Of a stretch of DNA of 64,000 nucleotides, positions 7,485 to 17,041 are shown in pieces. The position numbers and the translations under genes are program-made. This stretch comes from Lineus longissimus. Lineage: Eukaryota > Nemertea > Pilidiophora > Heteronemertea > Lineidae. The number at the start of each line of letters is the position of its first letter. Within the stretch, counting starts at the first letter, position 1. Where the stretch lies: NCBI RefSeq assembly GCF_910592395.1, contig NC_088322.1, positions 184,001-248,000 of the forward strand. The letters are read 5' to 3'. Below the pieces are notes generated by a model. The model was not told the DNA's origin. It saw only the letters and a program-made list of their open reading frames with translations, and made no database searches.

Positions 7485-10214
7485 ATGACACGTCTAATAT
7501 TATTATCAACCTCTATGATGATGATGATCGCCATTGCTACTGTTGATGCGGCATTTATATCCTTACCTAAGCACTTCACGAAATTTGACAAAACATCGGG
7601 AAACAAACACATCCTACGACCAAACTACGGTACTGTGTTTGAAATTGTTGGTCGTATGATGGCCGGTGGTAGCCAAGGAACGACCCAGTACAGACATACG
7701 ATAGCTGTTCCCATATCATTGGACGTGTTCAACTTTAAAAAATTCCTGAGCGAATCCATGCCGTGCAATACACCGACTATGAAAATGGTCAAGTGCGATC
7801 TATTCAACAAGATAGTGAACAACATAAACACACGGTGCAACACGAGAATACGGACATCTTTCGTAGACTTTACCGCGGCGCTCAGCACGATTCCGAAAAT
7901 TGACCGTGCTAGCGATTACTACAATACCCTAACGAAACGAGTGCACATAGTCAACAAAATCCGACTATTGTCTCCCTATGGTGATGGTGATGGTGATGAT
8001 GATGATGATGGTGATGATAATTATGATAATGATGATGATTATGATGACGATGTTGCTTATGACGAACGACGGCGGGAGAAACGGCAGAGCACTATCGACG
8101 ACGACGACGACATTAGTCCAGACCAACTGAACAATAACGACGATATGACCAGTCCAGTTTTCTCCGCGACGGCCAAGGAATCGACCGGCGCCAAAGTCAT
8201 GGACGTTATCCACAATCTGCCCGGCAATAAACTAATTTCCGCTATAGCCACGAACGTCTTTGGTCTGCCCAGCATGGACATGGTCAAAACGATGGCCAAA
8301 CACATAGAGACCGTCAATATGGCTGCCACGGACGTCACAAAGGGAATCATATCGCACGAGAACGAACTAAGTTCGGTGGAAATTCAATGGACGAGTAAAT
8401 TTAATCTACAACGAGACTTGGCCCGATCCAACACCAGAGAAATCGCGGCAATCAGCGCTGCGAATGAACAGCTGGCCGAAGATGATGCCATAATGTCAGA
8501 CAAGCTGGACCTACGTCTAACTCTCATGCACAAAATTATCAGTCGCTTGATAGTCGATTTCCAACCGGCCATGTTTAAACAGTACATGAACTGCGACCGA
8601 TTAGCACACCAGATCGACGTGTTTACAACCGCTCTCATGCATTTGAACCGCGGTTTCCTACCGCCCAGCATAGTAGATCCGGACACACTAACGTCCATTA
8701 TTGACAGCGTGAAAAAAACTCTAGACAAGGGCTTCTATAAAGTGATGGGTGCAAAATTGATGCAAGAGAACCCACTGTTCTACTACAAGACGTTCGGATC
8801 AACTGCCTACACCAGGGATGACAAGTTCCTCTACGTGACCATGGAATTGCCCATATATCGGCTCGGTGGTCTGTTGACCGTCTATCGGATACACAGTTTT
8901 GACATGGACGTGCGCACTGGTATTCACGAGCGAGCTAAGCAACAACCACAACAACCGTACTATTTGCAACAAGAGAACATAGACCCGTTGACGTCGGGTA
9001 GCACGAAAGTTACCGGTTTAGCCGATTATCTGGTGATCAGCGAGAACGGAGAATACTACCTAACCACCAGTCATCGTTATTTGAAAAGTTGCAAATCGAC
9101 ATCCGACCGACTGACCGGTTCGTTGTACGTGTGTAATAATCTCGTGCCCATGATGCAGCACAGCAGCAGCGTCAGGACGTGCGAGACGGCCTTGTTTAGG
9201 AATTCGGTCGAACTCATCAACAAACACTGCACTTTCGAATACACTCCGCATACTCACGAGGGTAACGCGCTGCAAATCGGACAATCGAACTTGTTCATGG
9301 TACACGCTAGCAGTCGAGAGGACGATGTGTGGACATTGAACTGTCCGAATTCGGACAAAAAAGATATCCCCCCCAAAGTGTTTGCTCTCGTCTCGATGCC
9401 GTGCTTCTGTTCGCTCAGTTCGAAAGGATTCTTCCTGCCCTCGATCCTAAGCGGCTGTGACGTGGATCCGATAGAAGGTGGTAGTGTTACCGAGTTGCAA
9501 TTTAGAATGCCGATCAACTCGTTTATCGTGCAGAACTTTGTGGACAACCAGAACTACAAAGTCAATGACATAGGAGGTGACAAATTGCAACCGGTCGGCA
9601 GTTTGTGGCCGTCGTTCACCAAGTATCTGAAACGGATTGCCATCTCACCGCTAAAATGGACAATGCCAATTGGCGACGTGGTTCAGACGGTGAAAAAGTA
9701 CACGCTCGACATGAACGCAGCCGCTCGGGCATCTGACAAGCATCTGACTGTGTTCGGTAACCAAGTAGACAAGGCATTGAACCACTCGCTAGATTTCCGA
9801 GACGTTGATAAACTGTTTGCTGAAAAGGGCCCGTTGAAAGCGTTTAAGGACATTCTGGAGTTATTCCCAGGTATATCAGAGTTGGTGTCGTGTCTAACCA
9901 GCGGTGGATTTTTGTCTCTGATCGGATTCGCAATACAGTGTCTGATGTTTTTCGCAACGTACAGAATTTGCGATGTACACCGATTGTTTCGTCAACGTGG
10001 TAAAAGTGTTGTGGGAAAAGAAGAAGACGAAGAAGAGGTGGAACTTTTCGTCGCCGATGCGGGGCTTGAACAAAAAGAACACCACTCGCTAACCGAATGG
10101 AAAAAACGGAGGAATCGTCGAAGACGAACGGCACCCAAGAGAATTCGAAGAAATTTCCATTTATTACACGAAAACACCACCGACAGTGATGATGAGAAAA
10201 CAACTCTGGTGTGA
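7485..10214 (+). CDS. Furin-cleavable class-I-like viral membrane glycoprotein
   Basis: The 909-aa frame starts at an ATG followed by a hydrophobic signal peptide (residues 1-22). A Gly/Asp-rich low-complexity tract (about 165-190) precedes a furin-type site RRREKR at 195-200. Hydrophobic and heptad-like segments follow (about 235-340). A Cys-containing ectodomain comes next, and a hydrophobic membrane span (LSLIGFAIQCLMFFATY) lies near residue 830, before a basic and acidic cytoplasmic tail. This order resembles class I fusion proteins of the baculovirus F/insect Env type more than herpesvirus gB, whose furin site lies mid-protein and whose fusion loops precede it. The family call is inference. 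The frame is intact, unlike many neighbours. The stop is 2 bp from the end of the convergent gene. Confidence 0.55.
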   Translation: MTRLILLSTSMMMMIAIATVDAAFISLPKHFTKFDKTSGNKHILRPNYGTVFEIVGRMMAGGSQGTTQYRHTIAVPISLDVFNFKKFLSESMPCNTPTMKMVKCDLFNKIVNNINTRCNTRIRTSFVDFTAALSTIPKIDRASDYYNTLTKRVHIVNKIRLLSPYGDGDGDDDDDGDDNYDNDDDYDDDVAYDERRREKRQSTIDDDDDISPDQLNNNDDMTSPVFSATAKESTGAKVMDVIHNLPGNKLISAIATNVFGLPSMDMVKTMAKHIETVNMAATDVTKGIISHENELSSVEIQWTSKFNLQRDLARSNTREIAAISAANEQLAEDDAIMSDKLDLRLTLMHKIISRLIVDFQPAMFKQYMNCDRLAHQIDVFTTALMHLNRGFLPPSIVDPDTLTSIIDSVKKTLDKGFYKVMGAKLMQENPLFYYKTFGSTAYTRDDKFLYVTMELPIYRLGGLLTVYRIHSFDMDVRTGIHERAKQQPQQPYYLQQENIDPLTSGSTKVTGLADYLVISENGEYYLTTSHRYLKSCKSTSDRLTGSLYVCNNLVPMMQHSSSVRTCETALFRNSVELINKHCTFEYTPHTHEGNALQIGQSNLFMVHASSREDDVWTLNCPNSDKKDIPPKVFALVSMPCFCSLSSKGFFLPSILSGCDVDPIEGGSVTELQFRMPINSFIVQNFVDNQNYKVNDIGGDKLQPVGSLWPSFTKYLKRIAISPLKWTMPIGDVVQTVKKYTLDMNAAARASDKHLTVFGNQVDKALNHSLDFRDVDKLFAEKGPLKAFKDILELFPGISELVSCLTSGGFLSLIGFAIQCLMFFATYRICDVHRLFRQRGKSVVGKEEDEEEVELFVADAGLEQKEHHSLTEWKKRRNRRRRTAPKRIRRNFHLLHENTTDSDDEKTTLV

Positions 10215-10215
10215 T

Positions 10216-11499
10216 TCAACTCATTCGCACCACATACTTGTTATCGTTAGGGTCTCGTTCTATACAGTATTGATCGAAGTTCACATTCATGTACACGACT
10301 TGTCGATTGTTGATACCCAGATGATCATGAGCATAGTTCTCTTCGTGTTTAGTGCTTGTTCCAAAACTCACGCCGTATGATGCCGGAGCCAGAGTGGAAA
10401 ATAGAATGTATCGCTTGCCACCGTTCGGGACCTGGCATCTAACCGCAATACCCCCGTCCGTCTTTGATCTTTTCAAGTTGTACGGTAACAATCTGTTGTC
10501 GCGTTCCATAGCGAACTGTGCCACGCGAGTGAATAGACAACAGGCACACACAAATATTCCTTCGTCATCTCTGGATGGATTGTCGTCTTTGGCTATGTTG
10601 TTTGCCGCGGTAGGATGATATCCAAGTCCAGACGGTTCGTTGATTTTCTTGAACTTTGCAATGTAGCGATGGAGTGCGGTGGTCAACGATTCTAACAGGG
10701 CGTTCCATTCTTCTATTCCTGTTACGGTGTGCATCATGTACTTCAGACTGGCCACGGCCGTGTTGGGCAGTATAACAGGACCAGGACATCCTACATGCGG
10801 AAAGTAGTGAGTCTTGTACGTGCAATTCTCACCCTTGCAGCATTTCAAATTGAGAGCCTTCACAATGTCGTCGACTTTTGTATGGTCGCCACTTGCTGCT
10901 GGTGCTGGTGCTGCTGTTGCTGCTGCTGTCGACTGCTGCTGTTCTGAGGCGAAATCAGAGAGTCTTCTCGAGATGACGTGGGGTATATTGGACAGAAATA
11001 GGCGGTAGGCTCTGTCGGGATTCAAGTTCACTGCCAGATCCTCGATACAGTACGTGGTGTCCGACAGATCTAGATTCCCGGTGCAGTCCAACAATACGTC
11101 TGGCAGATTAACTGCCCCCGCCAGGGTCCGATCCAACTTGTCAATGTGTTTCAACAGACGCAAATGCATAGTCACCTCGTCTTTGTTGTCGAAAGTAGTT
11201 GTTTGTGTTCCTTCTGTTATAACGCGATCCAAGTCAGTACCTTTGTGCGTGGACACTGAGAACTCATCGACACCACCGTATTCTTCTCGCTCCAATTTGA
11301 AAGATTCTATACAATCGTTTATTCTCCGAGTAGGTTGGACGAGTACTCGGTCGATAATTTTGCTATTCACGGTCAACGGGTAAGAGGTCGAAGAAGACGT
11401 CGTTGGCAGTGTCGACGAATATTCATCATCGTCATTGTCGAAATCCTCGTCTTGATTTGATGATAATTCATCGCCTTCAGCATAGTAATTGGTAGCCAT
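10216..11499 (-). CDS. Cys-containing virus-like protein, intact copy of a duplicated gene
   Basis: The ATG at 11499 is preferred; a GTG lies at 11559. The protein of about 427 aa has an acidic Asp-rich N-terminus, an Ala/Pro tract encoded by a CTG-type repeat near 10900, and two Cys groups (CCKGENC with a later C, and CACC) that may bind zinc. Its first half is duplicated at 15682-16243. It runs divergently from the plus-strand gene starting at 11518, leaving 18 bp between the two ATGs, which implies a shared promoter. It ends tail to tail with the glycoprotein gene. No family recognised. Confidence 0.7.
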   Translation of the reverse strand: MATNYYAEGDELSSNQDEDFDNDDDEYSSTLPTTSSSTSYPLTVNSKIIDRVLVQPTRRINDCIESFKLEREEYGGVDEFSVSTHKGTDLDRVITEGTQTTTFDNKDEVTMHLRLLKHIDKLDRTLAGAVNLPDVLLDCTGNLDLSDTTYCIEDLAVNLNPDRAYRLFLSNIPHVISRRLSDFASEQQQSTAAATAAPAPAASGDHTKVDDIVKALNLKCCKGENCTYKTHYFPHVGCPGPVILPNTAVASLKYMMHTVTGIEEWNALLESLTTALHRYIAKFKKINEPSGLGYHPTAANNIAKDDNPSRDDEGIFVCACCLFTRVAQFAMERDNRLLPYNLKRSKTDGGIAVRCQVPNGGKRYILFSTLAPASYGVSFGTSTKHEENYAHDHLGINNRQVVYMNVNFDQYCIERDPNDNKYVVRMS

Positions 11500-12055
11500 T
11501 CCCTGTGTCAACAAATAATGTGCACTGTGAATGAGTTTGACGTTATTGGTTGTTGGCACACCAAATTGCGCGAGTCGCCAAATCTAGAAACGGTGAACGT
11601 GTTAATATACGAAAGACACCGCCAAGAACTACTGCTGAACAACGACGATCATCGATCACAGCCACCACTCGTGCTAACACTTTACAAACTTGAACGTGTA
11701 AATTGGTCTTCAGAGCCAGTTGCCAGAAGGGAAACGATTCGAGTATTTTGGTACGGTAATGATAGTGGTGGCAATGATATGTTCAACTGGGATGATGTAT
11801 CGTTTGTGACCTCCGTGTCAAGCCGGGGGAGAATACTTATACAGAGAGAACAGTTTTCCAAAATCAAGAAAGGTGTCCGGGTGTCTAGATTCAGGTTGGA
11901 CGTGTCGGACGTTACCAAGATATTAGACCACGACTTTATGAAAAAAACATCTTCCCCTATCGATAGGCTATGTACCGAAAAGAGCAAATTAACACATAGA
12001 AGATACAATTTACAAAGAGACGAGCATCGGCGGCGGTGGCGGTCAAAAGCAACTA
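10938..12055. repeat. Segmental duplication, copy 1 (divergent gene pair)
   Basis: This 1118-bp segment matches 15682-17041 with scattered substitutions and a single 242-bp difference. Copy 1 lacks the bases equivalent to 16749-16990, at an AT microhomology. Both copies start at GCTGTTCTGAG. The intact 427-aa gene extends beyond copy 1, whereas copy 2 holds the intact plus-strand partner. Each copy therefore preserves one gene of the pair. Confidence 0.9.
11500..11517. promoter_or_regulatory. Minimal divergent gap between two viral ATGs
   Basis: Only 18 bp separate the minus-strand ATG (11499) from the plus-strand ATG (11518). The same arrangement is kept in the second copy (16244-16261). 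Transcription signals must therefore lie inside the coding regions. No TATA element was identified with confidence. Confidence 0.3.
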
Positions 12056-12063
12056 TAAGGTAA
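11518..12063 (+). pseudogene. Truncated copy of the 469-aa plus-strand gene
   Basis: The first 168 codons match the N-terminus of the gene at 16262 almost exactly. A 242-bp deletion then changes the frame, and a short unrelated tail of 13 residues follows before the stop at 12063. Homology to the other copy ends at 12055. The product would lack the Gly-rich middle and the C-terminal half, so it is probably non-functional. Confidence 0.75.
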
Positions 12064-12149
12064 AGCAACTGATAGGTAACCATTTTCTACATTAACCGTG
12101 TACACAGACACTCATCCAACAGTATATTCAACAGTAGCCTCCAATCAAG

Positions 12150-12302
12150 ATGTTACTAAAATCGACTGATTTTCCATTATTTCCAAAATTATCCATTACC
12201 AAAGACAAGACGACGCTATACAGGCACAAAATGGAAAGGTGTTTGCTCAAGACACCAGTGCTGGCAATGGCACAAAGTTGTTTTTGACGATAATTTTACA
12301 AC
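12150..12302 (+). pseudogene. In-frame 5' extension of the helicase gene, broken by two stops
   Basis: An ATG at 12150 opens 45 codons in the same frame as the helicase ORF. The frame is broken by TGA at 12285 and TAA at 12291, then runs straight into the helicase. The helicase ORF has no ATG before its Walker A motif, so this segment is probably the original N-terminus. A small intron or local indels are alternatives. Confidence 0.5.
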
Positions 12303-14405
12303 TTGAGAATTGCAGACAGCATAGATGACACGTACGCTTTTCCCGCTAAAGCTAACGGATGGACACCATTGCAAACTGGTGACCAGTTGAGAGGTTTCAT
12401 CGAGGATATCACATCACAAGACAACAAATTTGCCAAGACGCAGAACGAACGTAGAAGGTTGTTCCTGTTAACTGGTAGAATGGGCGTTGGTAAAACAAAT
12501 GCAGTCTTACAATTTGTTACTAACCAACTCAGGCAAGGTCACGTTAAAAATGTGACATATCTAGCACCGAGGCAATTGTTGGCGCAGAAAACGGCTAATA
12601 AAATGAAAACACTTAAACCGGTGAAATATGACAGAGCTAGCTTTGATGTAATGCTTTATCACCACGGATCCGATGATAAATTTAAATGGCTGGAAGAACA
12701 AAGCATGAACACCGGAGACCGTTACAATATCAAGTTGTCGTCCGAAGAACATCAACAGAAAAAAAATCAAGGAAAGTTTCATTCCGCATGTATTAATTCA
12801 ATTAACTGTACACCGGAAGATAACGATATTTTAATTGTGGACGAACTTGCCATGTCCGTGGGAAACATGTTCATGCACTGGAGTTGTTGTAAGGATACAG
12901 CAGTGGAGGAAGGTGGTGTGATGAACATGTCAAATGATTTGATGCTGATGGATGACGTCAGAAAGAGAATGCAGAGATGCAGACTAGTGTTCTTTTTAGA
13001 GGCTAGAATGACAGAGAACATGGTATCTGCATTCACCGACATGTGGACTTGGCAGGATACACTCTCTAATATTTTGAATCAAAACGCAACAGATGTCAAA
13101 CTTGCAGTGAAATTACCCATAAGCGATGGTGACAAATTACAAGACATCAAATCCTGGAAACGGTGGATCTCGCAAAGAAAGTATAAATTGAAAATAGAAG
13201 AGAATTCGTTTCGATACAATCCAGATACGAATCGTGTCGCTATACAGATGGATCCCATCAATATTGTTGTAGCGCCTAACCCGATCTACGGCCCGGTTTT
13301 CGATCAATTGGTCGAATTTCAAGACCATGCAATGCTACGATCGAGGATTCTTTATGCGCTTCTGGAGGAAGAAAAAAAGATTGTCATCTACACCTCTTCT
13401 GCACGTGATGCACACAGTTTAGTTAATGACATTGCAGCAATTACTGGTTGGACCGAGAAACCGGTTATCCCAGACAGCGTTCCAGTCACTGCATGGACAT
13501 TGCGAAATTCTGATGACAAGGACGCTGCAGTGTCTAAATACATAAACGATGCCAGAGTAGTGATTTTTTCCAATGCCATGGGAGCAGGTCCTTCCTACGA
13601 GAAACCAGATGCCTTCGACGAAGCGTATTTCATGGTTACAATGTCTAAAGGATGTCCATCGTTGCCTGACATGATTCAGTTAACGGCAAGAGTGAGATCG
13701 ATCACCAGTAAAACACTGTACTTTGCAGTCAGGACGGTTTCATACAAATCGAAAAGACACGTGATGGAAAAACAATTGAATTTCATCCAGACTACGCTAC
13801 CATCGAGATACAACAGTATGTTGAAATATCAAACCGATCATTACAGGGCCAATTATGATCAACGAGTAAGCCCGCTAAATGGAAAAGTCCAGACCAGAGA
13901 AGCACTGAAAGTAGCCTATTCCATGTTTGATATGAATAGCGATAAATACGTCGAACCGAGTCATCACTTCTACAGTTCTAGCAACGATGATTCACAGACA
14001 AAAATACCGGTGATGAGCTTAACATCTATAAACAGTGCAAAACGATGCGGTTCAAAACTAGTAAAATTCCTTGCCGATGAAATGGAGAAAGAATCCCCCG
14101 CGGTATACAGAGAAGATGCAGACAAACTGATCGTCAATGTAGTTAACTACAACATGATAAACTTCCGTCACCGAAAACGACCATATTCTGAATCTCAAAC
14201 GGACAAGAACATTGCTGATGCATCACCTGTCAGAAAGAAATTTCTGCCGAGCGTCGATGGCAATGGTCGTGAGACAGATTTCTCTGTTGTAGTGCCATAC
14301 AAAGAACGTTTCAACAGGAAAGAAGAAAAAACTACAGCTTTACCCAATATTGACTCATATTCATGTCATGAATTCGATACAATGGAAGAACAACCACTAA
14401 TTTGA
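12303..14405 (+). CDS. SF2 helicase, herpesvirus origin-binding-protein (UL9-like) type
   Basis: This 700-codon frame shows the SF2 helicase order. Walker A is GRMGVGKT at residues 58-65, motif Ia-like TYLAPRQLLA is at 85-94, and the Walker B/DEAD-type box IVDELA follows near 178-183. Further on come FFLEAR, motif V-like VIFSNAMGAG, and motif VI-like IQLTARVRS. This set and the length match the origin-binding helicases of herpesviruses, which unwind viral origins in the nucleus. There is no ATG before Walker A, and in-frame stops lie just upstream, so the gene is probably broken at its 5' end. The basic, Ser-rich C-terminus could contain the DNA-binding part. A poly(A) signal follows at 14513. 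Confidence 0.85.
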   Translation: MRIADSIDDTYAFPAKANGWTPLQTGDQLRGFIEDITSQDNKFAKTQNERRRLFLLTGRMGVGKTNAVLQFVTNQLRQGHVKNVTYLAPRQLLAQKTANKMKTLKPVKYDRASFDVMLYHHGSDDKFKWLEEQSMNTGDRYNIKLSSEEHQQKKNQGKFHSACINSINCTPEDNDILIVDELAMSVGNMFMHWSCCKDTAVEEGGVMNMSNDLMLMDDVRKRMQRCRLVFFLEARMTENMVSAFTDMWTWQDTLSNILNQNATDVKLAVKLPISDGDKLQDIKSWKRWISQRKYKLKIEENSFRYNPDTNRVAIQMDPINIVVAPNPIYGPVFDQLVEFQDHAMLRSRILYALLEEEKKIVIYTSSARDAHSLVNDIAAITGWTEKPVIPDSVPVTAWTLRNSDDKDAAVSKYINDARVVIFSNAMGAGPSYEKPDAFDEAYFMVTMSKGCPSLPDMIQLTARVRSITSKTLYFAVRTVSYKSKRHVMEKQLNFIQTTLPSRYNSMLKYQTDHYRANYDQRVSPLNGKVQTREALKVAYSMFDMNSDKYVEPSHHFYSSSNDDSQTKIPVMSLTSINSAKRCGSKLVKFLADEMEKESPAVYREDADKLIVNVVNYNMINFRHRKRPYSESQTDKNIADASPVRKKFLPSVDGNGRETDFSVVVPYKERFNRKEEKTTALPNIDSYSCHEFDTMEEQPLI

Positions 14406-14479
14406 ATAGCTTTATCCGATATAAACTCCTGTGTTCATGTCATGAATTTGATATAATGGAAGAACTACTCCACTAATTT
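14361..14479. repeat. 74-bp partial tandem duplication of the helicase 3' end
   Basis: TCATGTCATGAATTCGATAC at 14361 recurs as TCATGTCATGAATTTGATAT at 14435. The repeat covers the last helicase codons and the first bases after the stop. The second copy is untranslated. Confidence 0.8.
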
Positions 14480-14512
14480 ATATTTTGTGAAAGAGGAAGT
14501 TGAATAAAAAAC

Positions 14513-14518
14513 ATTTCA
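14513..14518 (+). terminator. Poly(A) signal AATAAA after the helicase gene
   Basis: AATAAA lies 108 bp downstream of the helicase stop on the same strand. Confidence 0.45.
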
Positions 14519-14615
14519 TAAAACAAAAGCATGTAGTCTTTTTTTCTCAGTCTCTTGTGACTTTCTCTAGTTTCAACTTCCACCACTCCACCACCAGAGT
14601 GGCGCTAGTAGTTCG

Positions 14616-14663
14616 CAGTAGGCAGAGACATAGATGATGACGTATCTATGTCCGTGCCTACTG
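14616..14663. repeat. 48-bp imperfect palindrome (hairpin), copy A
   Basis: The arms CAGTAGGCAGAGACATAGAT and ATCTATGTCCGTGCCTACTG are inverted repeats with two mismatches around an 8-base loop. The same hairpin recurs in the other two element copies at 30934-30981 and 35375-35422. Confidence 0.9.
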
Positions 14664-14724
14664 TGAATTTTGGCCATTTTCACAATATTTGCCTACACAA
14701 TGTACTACGAAAAGGACAATTCCT

Positions 14725-14760
14725 TATGCATATACAACGTTACCTTATTATATATGCATA
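14725..14760. repeat. AT-rich inverted repeat, copy A
   Basis: The arms TATGCATATA and TATATGCATA flank a 16-base spacer. Equivalents lie at 30837-30872 and 35278-35313. Confidence 0.85.
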
Positions 14761-15470
14761 GGGGGTCGAAAGGTCAACTATCATATGGATTGATGAATAA
14801 ATTAATTGTATGGTCACGTGTGATCACGAATTGAGGTCATTTTGTTAAACGGAGGTCTCCTTCATTGACTTTGGCCCAGGGGTGTTGTCCCTGACTGCCA
14901 AAAAAATCAAAATGGCTGCCTACAGTAATGTAGTTCCGATTCCCGCCACCGGTAGATCGCAGATGGCGCTGCTACTTTTGACTAATGCCATTTCAATGAA
15001 ACAGTGTACAAGTTTTAAACTCTCATAAAATTTAAACCGATAGACCGATTTCGATGAACTAAAGCTTAAAATGATCTCCTTTCGATTCTGAACAACTTTC
15101 TCGCAGGTTGTAGGGGTCTATCTTAAAAAATGAAAAAGTTTTGAAAAGTGATGATGGGAATCCCCAACCCTGTAATCATGTCTATAAAGAGAACATTCAA
15201 TGTGGTACCTGAGTTTTCACTGCTGCTGGAATCATGTTTGTATCTGGTAAAAAACACGTAGACAAAGTGTTTAGGAGAGATTCATACATGGGAATGTGAA
15301 TATTATAGATTTTTGGTTGGACTTGTGAATTTCCGGGAAATTTATTTTTGTCAGAAATTCTTACAACCGACTAGGTAATACAGGGGTTAGGGTAATCGTT
15401 TTTCCTTCATCACAAACCAATGCATTGCATTGCATCATTTTTTCAAAACACGCGAATTGAGTGAAAAAAA

Positions 15471-15683
15471 ATGCAAATGTACATGTTTGAAACAATCGGT
15501 AAGGCTTTGGTTGACCAAATAGAGTCGAATAGAAACAATTTTGCAGCGTCTAACGTCATGAGTAAAACGTGTCGCAATGCAGGTGTGATGAATTTTGATC
15601 TAGGCGATTACGAGAGCATCAGTTTCAAGTACAAAAACACTAACACCCAGTTCTTGAAATCTGAACTGTTCGACGGGGACGGC
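15471..15683 (+). pseudogene. N-terminal fragment of a virus-like gene
   Basis: About 71 codons from an ATG at 15471 read as a plausible N-terminus (MQMYMFETIGKALVDQ). The frame then runs into the antisense strand of the duplicated 427-aa gene at a GCTGTTCTGAG junction. A second copy with the same junction lies inverted at 29885-30126, with a few substitutions and a small in-frame insertion. The complete gene is not in this window and the family is unknown. Confidence 0.7.
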
Positions 15684-16243
15684 TGTTCTGAGGCGAAATC
15701 AGAGAGTCTTCTCGAGATGACGTGGGGTATATTGGACAGAAATAGGCGGTAGGCTCTGTCGGGATTCAAGTTCACCGCCAGATACTCGATACAGTACGTG
15801 GTGTCCGACAGATCTAGATTCCCGGTGCAGTCCAACAATACGTCTGGCAGATTAACTGCCCCCGCCAGGGTCCGATCCAACTTGTCAATGTGTTTCAACA
15901 GACGCAAATGCAAAGTCACCTCGTCTTTGTTGTCGAGAGTAGTTGTTTGTGTTCCTTCTGTTATAACGCGATCCAAGTCAGTACCTTTGTGCGTGGACAC
16001 TGAGAACTCAACGACACCACCGTATTCTTCTCGCTCCAATTTGACAGATTCTATACAATCGTTTATTCCTCGAGTAGGATGGACGAGTACTCGGTCGATA
16101 ATTTTGCTATTCACGGTCAACGGGTAAGAGGTCGAAGAAGACGTCGTTGGCAGTGTCGACGAATATTCATCATCGTCATTGTCAAAATCCTCGTCTTGAT
16201 TTGATGATAATTCATCGCCTTCACCATAGTAATTGGTAGCCAT
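15682..16243 (-). pseudogene. Truncated copy of the Cys-containing minus-strand gene
   Basis: The N-terminal 187 codons of the gene at 10216-11499 are repeated here from an ATG at 16243, with several substitutions. At 15682 the frame passes into the antisense of the displaced fragment and ends at 15608. The C-terminal half with the Cys groups is missing, so it is a broken duplicate. Confidence 0.8.
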
Positions 16244-17041
16244 TCCCTGTGTCAACAAATAATGTGCACTGTGAATGAGTTTGACGTTATCGGTTGTTGG
16301 CACACCAAATTGCCCGAGTCGCCAAATCTAGAAACGGTGAACGTATTAACATACGAAAGACACCGCCAAGAACTACTGCTGAACAACGACGATCATCGAT
16401 CACAGCCACCACTCGTGCTAACACTTTACAAACTTGAACGTGTAAATTGGTCTTCAGAGCCAGTTGCCAGAAGGGAAACGATTCGAGTATTTTGGTATGG
16501 TAATGGTAGTGGTGGCAATGATATGTTCAACTGGGATGATGTATCGTTTGTGACCTCCGTGTCAAGCCGGGGGAGAATACTTATACAGAGAGAACAGTTT
16601 TCCAAAATCAAGAAAGGTGTCCGGGTGTCTAAATTCAGGTTGGACGTGTTGGACGTTACCAAGATATTAGACCACGACTTTATGAAAAAAACATCTTCCC
16701 CTATCGATAGGCTATGTACCGAAAAGAGCAAATTAACACATAGAAGATGGTTGGTCGGAAAGGGATTGAGTGTCGTAACGAGTGCGAATAATATAGCCGC
16801 AACATCGCCCCTCTATCCCTGTTTAATGCCACATTGTAATGTCAAATCAGAGGACGAACTATTCCAAACGGATACAGGGAAAAATGAGGACAATCAACAA
16901 CCATTGCAAGGTGGTGGTGATGGTGGTGGTGGTGGTGGTGGTGGTCGTACAACAATAACTCTGTACGACCATAATCGTAAAACAACTTATACAATTTACA
17001 AAGAGACGAGCATCGGCGGCGGTGGCGGTCAAAAGCAACTA
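15682..17041. repeat. Segmental duplication, copy 2 (divergent gene pair)
   Basis: This is the longer copy, 1360 bp. It differs from 10938-12055 by the 242 bp missing there plus substitutions. It carries the 5' part of the minus-strand gene and the first part of the intact plus-strand gene. The left edge joins a foreign gene fragment at 15682. Confidence 0.9.

Larger units (their letters stand above)
14555..15482 (+). repeat. 0.93-kb non-coding palindrome element, copy A
   Basis: This element begins at TTGTGACTTTCTCTAG and ends in the first codons of a displaced gene fragment. Two more copies lie inverted at 30115-31042 and 34549-35483. It contains a 48-bp hairpin (14616-14663, 20-bp arms with two mismatches) and an AT-rich inverted repeat (14725-14760, TATGCATATA arms). 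No ORF of note was seen. It lies directly downstream of the origin-binding-type helicase. A viral origin, a terminal-repeat element or a transposable element are all possible. Confidence 0.85.

Noticed and set aside
7965-8213. Minus-strand ORF with Val/Ile runs
   Set aside because: It is the antisense reading of the Asp-coding GAT repeat in the glycoprotein gene.
7485-10214. Assignment as herpesvirus gB
   Set aside because: The furin site position, the acidic tract before it and the helical region after it do not fit the gB layout.
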